Shown: piece after piece, positions 39,781 through 52,183 of the stretch
Layout of the letters: the number at the start of each line of letters is the position of its first letter
Position numbering within the stretch: the stretch's first letter is position 1
Assembly: GCA_963277665.1 (NCBI GenBank)
Contig: OY728163.1
Location: forward strand, 1,908,304,644-1,908,368,643
Direction of reading: 5' to 3'
DNA length: 64,000 nucleotides
From: Viscum album
Taxonomy: Eukaryota > Streptophyta > Magnoliopsida > Santalales > Viscaceae
Notes under the pieces: model-generated
Told to the model about the DNA's origin: nothing
What the model saw: the letters and a program-made list of their open reading frames with translations, nothing else
Databases searched by the model: none
Position numbers and translations under genes: made by a program

Positions 39781-40059
39781 AATGGTCGATTTATGTTACA
39801 TCAGAACACATCACAACGCAAGATGGGAAGCATCACATTAAACATCAAACTGAATTCCTCCTATAAGAAGAAAAATAATAGTAGCACTAAACAATTCTCC
39901 TTCGGATACTAAACAGATATCTGACAATAATCATTCCACAAGAACACCTGATCATTTCTATTGAATTCCATCATAGGAGTCACAACCCAAGAAGAATTGG
40001 CTACAAACATCCTAAAATAGTTTGTATGACCTAGAATACATATCAAATGTTATAATGTG

Positions 40060-40760
40060 TTGGGGTATTCTAAGGAAACAACTACATATACCATCAATTA
40101 ATCCATAGAAAATAATATCTAGGAAATAACAATCCCCCTGAAATATACATACCGACCACAAAACTCCCAATTTGGAATCTTCCCAAATAGCTATTGAAGA
40201 TAAAAATTTCCCAAAATTTCCTATAGATGTTATCCATGAACCTCCTTGAATGAAGATTTCACAAATATTTCAATAATGAAAAAAACAATAAAAATTTCCT
40301 AGAACTCCCAAAAAAATTCTTTAATCCCATGAACACATCTGCAGTATTTGTTACACTGAACGAAATCAAAACAACCTCGTAATGCCCTTGACGGCCATAA
40401 AAAATAGTCCTCAAGATATCTTCATCCTTTACATGCATTTTATGATATACTAACCACAAATAGTTCTTCTATGTAAATCATCCACCCTTCAATTTATTGA
40501 ATAAATCATCAATCAATGAAAGAGGATAGTGGTTCTTCATTGTCACTTCGTTCAAGTGATGGTAATTGATAGAAAACTGCAAACTACCATAATCCTTAAT
40601 TAAGAACAATACTATTACACCCCACGGTGGCATAGTTGGCCAAAAAAATCACACGATAATGCAACATCGAGGCATATAAACATCTCTTGAAACTCTGAAG
40701 GTTCTATCCAATATGGAGAGATAAATATATGAGACACGACAGCTTGTTTCTTGATCCTGA
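40060..40760 (-). pseudogene. Reverse transcriptase pseudogene of element B
   Basis: The best-preserved domain of element B. From about 40640 on the - strand: WPTMPPWGVIVLFLIKDYGS matches SPWGAPVLFVKKKDGS, then INYHHLNEVTMKNHYPL matches IDYRQLNKVTIKNRYPL, and LIDDLFNKLKG matches RIDDLFDQLxG. The open frame 40459-40259 continues WLVYHKMHVKDEDILRT, then GHYEVVLISFSVTNTADVFM (consensus GYHQLxVxxEDIPKT, GHYEFxVMPFGLTNAPxxFM). The catalytic FIDD box is gone (FSLL), so RT is dead. Near 40170, FVVGMYISGG resembles FLGHVISKEG. Confidence 0.87.
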
Positions 40761-40899
40761 AATTGATCTCTTTTAGAGGGGTAATGCTACAACCACCTCC
40801 TGAAATTCATCATTATAATCATATATAACCTTGTGGAATTGTAATTAATAAACCTATGAAGAACTAGAAATCATCTCAAACATCAAGGATGATAATGAT

Positions 40900-41080
40900 A
40901 AAACATGAATCTAACCAATTACAGTGTGTCAGTCACCAAAAAACATTTTTTGCTCCCCATCAACATCGAATGACATATCCTAACACTAGAATCAAAACAT
41001 GATAGCCTGTTATTGATATATCCAATCCACAATAAAGATTATGTCATGTGGTTATATCCATAAACATTTGAAATATCCCC
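40900..41080 (-). pseudogene. Aspartic protease C-terminal relic of element B
   Basis: On the - strand about 41046-40920 reads SLLWIGYINNRLSCFDSS, later KKCFLVTDTL, matching the block VILGMDWLxxxxAxIDC and the downstream FxG segment. The active-site D-S/T-G was not located, probably lost upstream near 41150-41250. Confidence 0.55.
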
Positions 41081-41549
41081 AACAGCATTGCTACCCCAAC
41101 ACTATCTCATAATTTCTACATAATTCAACCAGGTCATCACGACCTACAACTGGCATAGTCAACACTTAGGGCACTAGAATCCTCTCTACCTCATGTCCTA
41201 TAACATGGAAAATGGTAGGTGATATGAAAGAGTATGTCACTCATTGATTAAACATTGGATGAAACTATGTAAAAAATAAGAAAAGGGTACCTCAAATGAT
41301 GTCTGGATTGACTAGAGATGGAAATGATAAAGAATGAAGCTGACAATTACCCAATCCACGACCACTATGACCTCGATGAAGACCACCTATAGGGACTCAC
41401 TATTTTGTTTGGGGATAAGAAGTTTCATAGCGATGTCCTATGGATATCTAATCTACTCTCTCCTTATCCAATGTTGGAGAAACTAGATGTTTCTACCTCA
41501 AATATTACTTTATCAATAGTGGAACATGATGAATAAGAACCAGTAAATG

Positions 41550-42600
41550 GTGACTGATCAAAAAAATTGGGCACTCCATCAACTGATGACCTTGTCCTCC
41601 TCATGAAAAACGTGTGTCTGATTGATTAACATAGGCCTAAGTGTTACTTAACTTGAATAAATTATACATTGAGGGAAAGAACCTAGCCCCATTTAATCAA
41701 AAGTTCTTATATACATTCAATTAAGAACCTAATACCATCACTCTACATCAGGAGGACTCCTTATGAATCTAGTCTCATGATGGTCCAATTCTAGAAAATG
41801 TTCTCTCGATGTCATATTCTTTAACCAGAACATTAAGATACATCTTCAACATAAACGGGGTGATGTGGCACATGATCTCTAGATAGAATTCCTCCTTGAA
41901 ATTCCTCTACCTGACTACCTCATTAGGAAATCAGATCAATCATATCATAGAAGTCTCCGAATATAGATTCCAAAAACTCCCACACTAAATCTACCCTGTC
42001 AAATGGTATAGTGATAATAGTGAATGGATTCCATTATGGTTGATGAATGATTCTCGGATTTGAACAGTTTGAAAACTACCCACAATATACTGTTGACTCC
42101 CCATGATCCCCAAGGCATAGGAACCACAACTTCCTCACTTACCAACACAATATTGTCAAATACAACAAAACCCAGTTCTCTTTATAAGAATTGAACCAAA
42201 TCAAATCAATCTCAAACTCATCCAACCTATTTTTTGTGACTGCATATGAAATGGAGTCCTCGTACCTTGGTATTTTTGGCATTGAAACTCTCTAAGTTAC
42301 CTGTTAAAAGTGTCATCATCATCAACTTCTACCATATAAAGATCTTCTGGAACAAGAAACTGAATATATTTTATGAAAACTTTAATAACACTTCAACCTG
42401 AAGCCACAACTACAAAGGAATAATAATTTAAATCCCAAAAATTACAATATATAATTAATTAATGTTAAATAATTGTTTTCCTTTATTAATTTTTACTTAA
42501 ACATCCCCAAGGTCTTACCATTCATACTATGACATAAAGAATAATGATGCAATATATTTTCCATGGTCTATACCCTACAACCAAAATTTATTCATTTAGT
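41550..42600 (-). pseudogene. gag pseudogene of element B
   Basis: On the - strand about 41990-41880 reads DLVWEFLESIFGDFYDMID, then QVEEFQGGILSRDHV. It fits the gag pattern W.EF...F...YF......EF..L.QG..SV.EY. A shifted frame reads EFYLEIMCHITPFML, reminiscent of the following F..LS.FAP segment. The FMLEGEAxxWW block was not found. Ends are estimates from the position between protease and 5' LTR. Confidence 0.55.
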
Positions 42601-42764
42601 ATTTGTAGTAATCTTAATGATTTGTGCATCAGATCACTGGGATACCTAAATACCCTTTTTCCAACCGGTCACCCTGGTTTACAGCACTTTATAACATAGA
42701 TGACATTTTTTCCCGACCAAACCATGAAAATTCACCTATGCCTAACTCAAACCATCATATTATC

Positions 42765-45700
42765 CGTCATAACTACCTTTGATTTCACCATATGAAGACC
42801 AAATCCCAACATAATGTACCTCTCTTAGTCTAGAAATGGGATAATCTAGATAATTAATATCGAGTACCACAACCAGTAGGCCCTTGGTTGAAGACTAGTA
42901 CTAGAGGTATAGTGAACAAACATATGGGTGGAATTACCATCTTAGATAAACACATACTAAAGAGCAGAATAATTTAGAAACCAACAAAATCCAACTCTGA
43001 CTATAATAAAAAATAAACCCATGTACATAAATGTACTTTAATGCATGAAATATGACAAATGAAAGGGAAAAGTACAAGAACCAAGAAAATGTAATGACGA
43101 ATGTGACCTCAAAGCCCAAACAGCTCTTGAAAAACATGAATTTAGTTTTAACCATCATGATCTCCAACATGATCCAACTGATCTGAAAAAATGTTTATAA
43201 ATTCATAGGGTGAGTATAACAACATTTTTAATAGGATCTTCCCCAAATACACTCATGTAAATATAATGAATGCAATCTAATGAATAGTGAACTATAAGTG
43301 AAACTAACTCATCACCTAAATAGGTATACTAAATTCCCTGCCTCACCATGGATGCTCCCACCATGTATTTAATACAATATAATATAATAAAATAAATAAT
43401 ATTCATGGTACCTCGATACAATATACACCTTTTTTTCCACTCTACCCCAACAGTACACATACTTAGCATTTTTCTCCAAGAAGGAAATCCCACTACCACC
43501 TAGGTGATGCACCACAACATGCACCTCGTTCAAAACACAACCATGTCTAAATAATCAAAAGATACCAGTTAGTTTCTAAGGGAACCCATATACTTCATAA
43601 AATGTGTCATACATCATTTATTTTACCGTAAGCCATCACATCACATACATAGAGTACTTATCCTTAAGATATCAAGGCCTATATAAGTTATACCTATAAT
43701 AGTTCTTAGGAAAATAAATCAACAATACATGTGTCTGAAATAACAACAATCTATTAAATCCCTCTAAAATATATATTGGGAAAACTAACCATCATTAATA
43801 CTATAATAATTATCTACTAAGAGAAGATAGTGGGGCCAAAGGGGTTATTCAACCTCCCATCGAGATGTTGTGGAAAACAACTCCCATGGCTCAAAATCCT
43901 TGGGTGTTAGTTTTCGTAGCTAATTGGGTGTAGTGGAATATAAAAAAACATTAAAGGATATAATATAGCTAACAACCAAATAATGTGAATAACCTAATAT
44001 TATAAATATCTATAGCTAACGTCTATAAGACTCTTAACTACAATTTCTAAGACTAGATATCCTATAAGCACACAACCATTTAAAGAGATACATTAAATTA
44101 ATTTATCCATTTGTATTAGTTGAATATTATGTAAATTACTTCATTAAAAATAAATTATCCATTATTATTTACATGTCAAATTTCAATTGCAATAAAAAAA
44201 TGATTCATTCCCTCCTCGAATAATAAAACAAAGTCCACAGCTTCTTAGAATTATAACCTTAGAATTGCATCCCAAATATATCCAATCCCATGGGTTAAAC
44301 ATTTATACATTTATTAACAATAATTACAACATTATGTCATCCTGGGAATTATATAAATTTATTATAAGATCCCCAAAACACAGGGGGCACAACATGGTGA
44401 GTAGACGAACAACCCGTCGACTCTTTTGCTGCCTATAGTAAGAGTGTAAACTCATCCAACCCTGATAAGATAAACATAGAATGCACATTTCAGACCATGT
44501 TCATCTTTGCCTCCCATGGAATGAGAGTAACCAAACACATCCTTTTTCCTCAAGTAGTATAGAATAGAAGTCATATTAAAAACAATATATTCTATAAGCG
44601 TACAACATTCATATCAATGGGTAAGCCTAGCTTCTACTCATTGTATCATATTTGGTGTCCCCTACAACACCACATGCATATACTATTGAATATCACCCTT
44701 ATATGAATAAAATACTTCCAAAAAAAGGCCTCCTTATCCCTCGTACCACAACAACCCCCCAGGATCATCCATCTATGGATCACATCCCATCCAGTCCTCA
44801 GTGCCCACACAAACAATAACAGCATTTTGAGATCAACCATATCACAAGCACTGGGAAGAAAACATTGTAACTTAGATCATGGACCTAATGAAAAGAATTC
44901 ATCCTTTATACACGACAATCTCTAATGGCTCCAAAACACTTTCCACATGGCCTTTATAATCAAGAGAAGCATATGAAGCCCTACAAAGGCATTTTCTATT
45001 ATCAAACAACTATTGTTATTCCATTTTGAATTAATCAATCAATTATCACTGGTTCCAATATGGAAACCTAAACAACATGCTATCAGAAGATATCAAAAAT
45101 TAATTAAAAAATTAATTTAAAGTGAATTTAATTCCATTGCCAACATGTATAATCATGATTTAGGTTTATTAACCTATTTAATTACACATCCATACTATCA
45201 TAAATTTAATTATCATAAAATTAAAAAAAACTAGTTTCATTAAAACATAAAAATTATATTTAAACCAATTAATTATCAACTAATTACCACTTTACATTAT
45301 AAAAAAAACTCCATAAAGATGAACATGTTATAAAAAGGAAGGAATAAATATCATAATAGCTATAAAATCAAGAGTAAAGAAGATATCAAGGTACAAAGCA
45401 GCAACATCGATATATGATCCATACCAATTCTATAATCTAGTATAAGTATTTAATTTGATCAATTTAATTATTCTCTAAGGGGTAAAAAAAATAACTCTTT
45501 AATTACATGTAATTAAATATAGATATAATTAATCCACTACCTCAAAATATTGTTGTAATTCATCGCATGAGAACATACCGGCCAAAGGATCCTAATCACC
45601 CCTCCCGCAAAATCTACATCCACACTAGGATGTTGTGGCACAACTACACCAACTGAAAAACAGGAAAAATTCCTCGATATATGGTATATAATCTTACATA

Positions 45701-46233
45701 TCATGAAAAGAATAAATTGGAGGAAATATATCAAAGAACCATATAAGAGGAGGTAAAACCTAATTTAGATAAATGATGAATCATTAGGAATCGAAGGAGG
45801 GAGTTGTGAATCGTTCCATGTGGATGGAACTACCAAAACATTGAAGAGTGGGTTTCTGGGTCACCTATAGTTAGGATAGAGATGCTACATCTATTCAGTT
45901 TTGAAATACTCGAGTGGATGGAAATGTTTTAAAACAAACACCATCAGGGAATTAATTGACATGTAATTGTATTTCAAGTTGTGTAATTCTTTGGGTTCAG
46001 TTTATGATGATAAACGCTGTCACATTTATCATTTATTTTATTTCTTGATCCCGGGAAAATTACACTACATGAAATCCTATATCACGTTATGAAATTATTC
46101 TATGTGACATGAAACACACGTTCACTCCATGGATGTTCCATGATCACAATTTTAAGCACCTAAAATACTCCAAACACAATCTAAGCCTCTACCAAGCTCT
46201 TCAAGCATCTAGAAAATTAAAAGGGTCGATCCA
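42765..46233 (-). repeat. Element B 5' LTR
   Basis: Pairs with 34219-37639 along its length. Its inner edge CGTCATAACTACC corresponds to TGTCATGACCCC with the first T changed to C. The primer site expected just left of it (complement of TGGTATCAGAG on the + strand) is not clear; AACTCAAACCATC at about 42746 may be its remnant. The - strand frames 42934-43170, 44646-44840 and 45537-45734 are chance frames inside the LTR. Confidence 0.85.
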
Positions 46234-47991
46234 TATGGATATGGTTGCTTAAATTATCAATAAATTGCATCACAAATGAAATATCAATGATGTCATATTT
46301 CTATCCAACAATTTGAGATAAACACCTATTTTGAATCTATATCAATACTAATAAAACTGATTTGATCCATGTTATATGTTTTTTTATATAATCAAATTGA
46401 TAGTCAGTCATAGGTTTGTATTGAATATCAAATGTTAGATCCAATCCAAGAAAATTGAAGTTGGAACAATCTAGATAAGTCTAAGCCATTTCCATTAAGT
46501 TAACTAACTCAATAAGAAGAATAATGACTATATTTGAATGAAGTTCATTCCCACCAATATCAATTAGAATAGAATCATAGACATGAAATGAAATAATTAA
46601 TTTATTGGAGAGTTTCATTGCTAATTCAACATCATATTTTTTTGGAATATCTATAACCTCTAAAATTCATAAGATGTGTAATAATTGTTAAATATAGAGT
46701 CATATAAGACAATATCTATTCCAGAGTTAATGGTATGTGTATATTTCACCACATCAATATCAAAACACTAGTAAAAAATATTAATAACACTATATTTTCT
46801 CTTTACACAAGGATTATGTGGTATCTGACATCAATAATTATCATTAATAATTAGAATTGGGAACTAGGATCCACAGTTCCCATAATCATTACATTTGAAA
46901 TAATATACTATGTGTGGTGCATTCTATATAAGATTATCTATATTCAAATCATTATCTAACATACATCCATCACTTAGGAAATCAATTTATCAATGAACTA
47001 ACCTTAGAAACCTAAATAAATTACTACAATATATAATAAAATTTCCTCAAAGATTCATCCCACACATTGATCAAAGTTGAAATCTCATCTACTTATCTCC
47101 ATGGATCTTATATTATACATCAAAATCTATCATTGATTTCATTCCAAAACAATGAGATTTCTATATAACTCTGACCTCCATTTCCAACATAATATCACAC
47201 AGAACAATATATTCACTATTACTGAAGTATCTTATGGATAAAACGCTTCAATGAATTGGTTTTAATAAACATTATATTTGATCAAACTTACTTATAGGAC
47301 GGATTATAATATGAGAACATAACTTTCCATTTATTATAAAATTTACCTCATGGGAACTAATTAATTAATCATCCTTTTTCATTAACACATATAACACCAT
47401 CTTCATCATTATATGATGTATACGATGAATGTAATTTTTTGATTTTTTTTAAACTCATAACAATCCATGGAATCAATTTAATCTTGTTTCATTATATTCA
47501 CAATAAGATACCACTATATTTATTCTCCCCCTTCTAAAATGTAATCATCCAAAATAAAATTTTGTGCTCTGAAAATAGGAAAATGGAAATTATTTATTCA
47601 TTACTTCTGATCCATCCCTCACCCACAAAAAGATTGATGGATTCATGGAGGGAAGGTTGATGTTTCCACATAAAGGGCTCAAAAAAATGTTGTTCCACCC
47701 TTTTTTGTTTGGAATACAAGCATGACTTTTAGATTGGGAATGTTGTTTAATAATTGAAACTTTATTTTTCATTCCATATCACATAACATTTGGATGCATA
47801 GGATAAAAATTACTACATTGTCTATCCAAATTTTCATTAACACGATTCCTTTTTGTCTCATCCCCTAACTAAAACTGAAAATCATAGTGTAAGATACAAT
47901 AATCATATTGGGGAACCATATAATAATTAAAATCACTTATAAAATGTATAAATATGACACATTATAAGTTATAGGACACTATAGGATTACA
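46234..47991. other. Spacer between elements B and C, nothing assigned
   Basis: AT-rich. A 60-codon - strand frame at 47590-47772 has no recognisable motif. Nothing ties this stretch to either neighbour. Confidence 0.45.
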
Positions 47992-50286
47992 TCTAATGAC
48001 CCATTGTTTTTTGGAAAAGAAATTACTCAATAAATTTGTTTTGTATTATATTATATACGTAAGAAATACAGAGAAACCAAACTAGGCTATTTCATTACTA
48101 AATAATATAACATTAATCACATGTGAAATAAATTAAAATCCCAATAATTTCAAATGGACAAAAAATCTAAAATAGAAAATTTAAAATAAGAAAATATAGA
48201 TCGCCCTAATATACATTAATCATCACCCTGACTGAAAACACTGTAGAGAAGAAAAAAAATATCTGTAAAACAACAAAGATTATAGAAAATGGAAATACAG
48301 AACCTTGGGAGTAATTGAGTTGAATTTTAAGTGAAATAATGAGGTTCTATTTATAGAATGTAAAGTTATTGTTGGAATAATAATGCGAATGTTGGAAAAG
48401 TAACTATGTTGTTTGGAATAGTAACCAAACTCTTTGGTATATTAACCCGAATATTGGAATATAAATTATTCCATAAATAATAAATATTAATAAAATAAAA
48501 TTATCATCTCTAATTTATGTACATTTTAATTTTATTATTCGGTAAAATAAATACATTGATTAAGAAACTAAATGAAAATGTAGTCACGTTATAAGTAAAT
48601 ATTATTTTGAATTATTTCTTAAAAATAATTGTGTTTATATTAAATAAAAATATCACTCTTCTTTGAAATACTTTTATAAAAGAAATATTTTTTTTAAATA
48701 AACACGTATATAATTTCCAACAGTATCATTTTGGTAATTTTTTGATATACATTAATTTTCAGGGGAATAGTAAAAATACAGTTTCTACAATACCATTGCT
48801 ACTCAAATTACATCAATCATGATCTAATAATTAAATAATAATTTCAAGAAATTTATTTTAGGATATTTTATATTTAAATTAATAAATAGTTCATTAAAAT
48901 AAAATCAACTAAATTTTTATACCTAAATAGATGATTCCAAAACATAATGTTATAGTTGATTCCTTAAAATAAAAAATTTTCTTTCAATATAATTTTATTT
49001 TTAACCAAATAAATAATTAAAATTATAAATATAATTTACAGTCTTAAACTCATTATATTATATTTATATACAGTTTTTATTTTATGAAAATTACTATTAC
49101 AACTATTACCCATGATATATTATTTTAATCAATATTATATTTTGAAAATACCCCTCTCCTCAAGTATAAATAACCCATATCCTTTCCCATGGAAAACCAC
49201 CCCTAAAAAATATAAAAACACATCATTTATAGCCAAAAAAAATTCTTTAAGCCTCTTATAATCCATAGAGTCTTTTTGGGGAAATATAACTTCAATCACC
49301 AAAGAGTTATAGTGTCTTACAAGAGAAGTTACATTAACGAATATATATGTTCTGATTCACTTATCACCCTTTTTTATTCACTCTTCATATTCTATTTCAT
49401 TTTCTACCATCCCTTACACAAAGAAATATTAAATAAATTATTTAGGAATAAATTTACATTTTTACTAATGATTTTTTCAACTGTAAGTGCTATAATACAT
49501 TTTATATAATTTCTAAACTTCTCTTTCATGCTCTCTCGACAATGTCTCGTCAATGGTTATGTAAACACATGCAGAGATATTTATATGTAAACTCATAAAA
49601 CAATTATCAAAAATTGATATAACAAAATATATATAATATATAAACAAGAAATTATATGCATTTTCAGCTTCTGAAAATAATTATTCTAATGGTAAATTAC
49701 ATTTATAAAAATATAGAAATGAAAGCCAAATGAGAAATATTTATGAAACATAAGATATCAAAACACATCAATTTCATCAACATAAATTATGAAATACAAT
49801 CCAATTATAATAATTGATAAATATATTTAGAATTTATATAATTAAATTCTAGATCATTATTTTAATAAATATACCCATATTATTTAGGAGGTGCAAAAGC
49901 GATGAAATATGGACCGAATTTATGTAAGGTGATTCTTGAACTTAAATCCTTTTCAATGAGTTATTCCCTTTTCGTGTAAAATATTATTATGGATATTATT
50001 TTAGTATTCCTAAATTATATTTTAATTTTCCATTACTTTTATTTTTTAGGATATAAATATATTCAATCTAATTTGAAAACAAATAAAAATATATTTAAAG
50101 AACACATCCTTCCAGAACACCTTTTAAAACATCCTGAGTTATTTATTCTTCCCTTAATAATGATGGATATTACAGAAATTTTGTTTTTTTCATTTCATTT
50201 GAGAACCCAAAATTTATTAGTGATTGATGAAATATTTATGAAATCAAATACTTTATATGTTTTACTTCATTACATTGATTGATACA
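47992..50286 (+). repeat. Element C 5' LTR, ~2.3 kb
   Basis: Starts TCTAATGACC, equivalent to TGTAATGACT at 61977. Matching blocks include TGTATTATATTATATA (about 48040 and 62029), GATTATAGAAAATGGAAATA and its partner (about 48278 and 62260), and the TATAAATAACCC promoter block. Window position 64000 corresponds to about 50056, so the last ~230 bp have no partner; the end at 50286 is set by GATACA, as in element A. The open frames 49276-49509 and 49989-50282 lie within the LTR. Confidence 0.85.
49165..49172 (+). promoter_or_regulatory. TATA box of the element C 5' LTR promoter
   Basis: TATAAATA in a CAAGTATAAATAACCC context, conserved at the matching place in the 3' LTR (63115-63122) and followed in both copies by a related C-rich stretch ending TGGAAAACCAC. 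It would position Pol II to start the genomic RNA roughly 25-35 bp downstream. Confidence 0.7.
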
Positions 50287-50514
50287 CATTATATGTTTCA
50301 TGCATGATTATGTAATTATTTAGATTTGATGGGTGAGGAAGATATTATTTTGCACCACAATCCATAGGGTAATGTTATGTATCTCATAAGAGAAGGTGAA
50401 ATATGCATAAAAATGATTCTAGATTTATTAAAAACTAATATTTTTTAATTATTCACTTCTGTTATGAGTGAAGATGATGATAACATTGTTCAAACCCCAA
50501 TACAATAAAAATCG

Positions 50515-50800
50515 TCTATAGAGGTAGTTGTTTTTTGATTTGGTAGTTGTTTAAACCATAGCTATATGGTTTTGCAACAATTTACAAGAGTCACTATTAT
50601 ATTTGGAATCTATATTAAAATAAAATTAATTTCATACAATTGTGTAGTGGTAGTTTTTTTGAATTAGTAGTGATTTACCCACCAAAACAATGTTGAGGAT
50701 ATAGTAGTAGTTTAGTCCACGAATTTACCATCATTTTTGGGAGGGGAAACAACTACTAAAATGAAAAAAACCACTACTAAAAAAATATTGTCCTTGAATA
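50515..50800. mobile_element. CACTA-like terminal and subterminal motif cluster (candidate)
   Basis: CACTACTAAAAAAATATTG at 50772-50790 agrees in 16 of 19 bases with the CACTA terminus of the relic at 16580-16598. To its left, over ~250 bp, GTAGTNGTTT-type motifs recur in both orientations (near 50524, 50543, 50648, 50669, 50702, 50751). Whether the transposon body lies left or right is unclear. It interrupts the leader of element C and so would be a later insertion. Confidence 0.45.
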
Positions 50801-52183
50801 GAAACAATTTAAACACCCTACAAATAATAATTTTTTCATATATATTAGTGGATTAAACTGCATCTGCATATCACTTTTATAAAAAATACCTCTATTGAAT
50901 TGGCATCATAAAAATTAGACAAATAAAATATGCATGTGATTGTATGTGTGTGTCTACGTACCTATGTTTGTGTGTGCTTGCGGATTCAAATAATGAACAA
51001 CATCCAATATATAATATTGATAGCAACAATAGTTAGTGTCTTAAAAGATCACAAATATAAAAATAACCCTATAATAGTATAAAAAAATGGAGTGAAATTG
51101 ACAAAATAGCATTCCCCCATGATCCATAATGATAATACCTCCACATTCCCATTTCTATCCCTAAGCACAAAATCAAAAAGGAAATACCCTAAAGATGTAA
51201 GAGTAAATTAAATACAAACATTATATTTATTGAAGACATAAATAAAACCCTGAAAATATACAATGGAAATATACATACACCCCAATGGAAACCAACCAAT
51301 ACCTATGACACACACTGCTTCAAAAAGAAAAGGTTTACTATTGTTTATTTGAAATAGAACATAAGTAATATAAAAGAAATATTCCATAGAATACCATGTA
51401 AATAAATCAAACAAAAATATACATTTACTATTAAAAACATATAATTATATGTAATAATCCAAACAATAACTCATTCACCCACACCAAAAACTGTCACCAT
51501 GTTATGTGTCACCCAGGCAAAGTGAAACCTACAATGAAAAAACCATCTTGCTTATAGTTTATCTATATTCACTTATCCTAGTATACCATGATCACCCCAT
51601 CAATTTTTCATAATACTCATTCGAATTTCTGAGGCCTTACAATGAACCCCATTAAATAAAAAACCTATAGTCCTTGGCGTAGTGTTCCTTTCTAAAAGGA
51701 AAAAAAACTTCTTTCCCCCAATTATACTCACCCAATATCTTATAGGATGGTCATCCAACATGTTTTTTCAAAGGGTAATACCCTTAGAAAAAATATCCAA
51801 AATGGAATCCGAAGTTATTTCACCCATCATGTAACACCAATCACTAAATTGGTATGACTCAAGGCCATTAAGAGAAAAATAACACAAACCATGAATTACA
51901 CAATGGGTTCCACTAAGGTTGAATGAAACATAGTGAGCCAAAAAAATCCTTATCTGACCACATAACATCCCAATAAATTAATAAAGTGTTCTGATGCATT
52001 TCATGACAAAAATATTTCATAATATAAATGGGAAATCACATACCAATTTGTGTCACATTATCCCTTCCATTTTGAATTTATTCATCCCAATGGTAGAGGT
52101 TGGAGGTGTGTATATAAAGGGTAGGGTAGATTGTGTAGGATAATGGTGTCTTGTAATGAATTTTTATATTCTCCAAAAATGAT
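50801..52183. other. Leader or insertion sequence in element C, nothing assigned
   Basis: A short TG-rich patch lies at about 50937-50980. Two - strand open frames (51208-51414, 68 codons; 51768-51968, 66 codons) have hydrophobic, aromatic-rich translations without recognisable motifs. Confidence 0.4.

Larger units (their letters stand above)
34219..46233 (-). mobile_element. Element B: complete but decayed Ty3/gypsy LTR retrotransposon, ~12.0 kb
   Basis: Two related LTRs (34219-37639 and 42765-46233, about 3.4 kb each) enclose about 5.1 kb that reads, on the - strand, gag - protease - RT - RNase H - integrase - C-terminal tail in the Ty3/gypsy order. LTR divergence is high. The outer pentamers (ATATC left, TATGG right) do not form a convincing target duplication; the right boundary is approximate. 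Many stops break pol, so it is non-autonomous. LTR edges and motifs relate it to solo LTRs 1 and 2. Confidence 0.9.

Noticed and set aside
46234..47991. Ty1/copia or other polyprotein on the - strand between elements B and C
   Set aside because: I translated parts of this stretch and found no recognisable RT, integrase or gag motif.
49989..50282. 97-codon + strand open frame in the element C 5' LTR
   Set aside because: It lies wholly within the LTR, ends at the LTR boundary, has a low-complexity AT-driven translation and no family motif.
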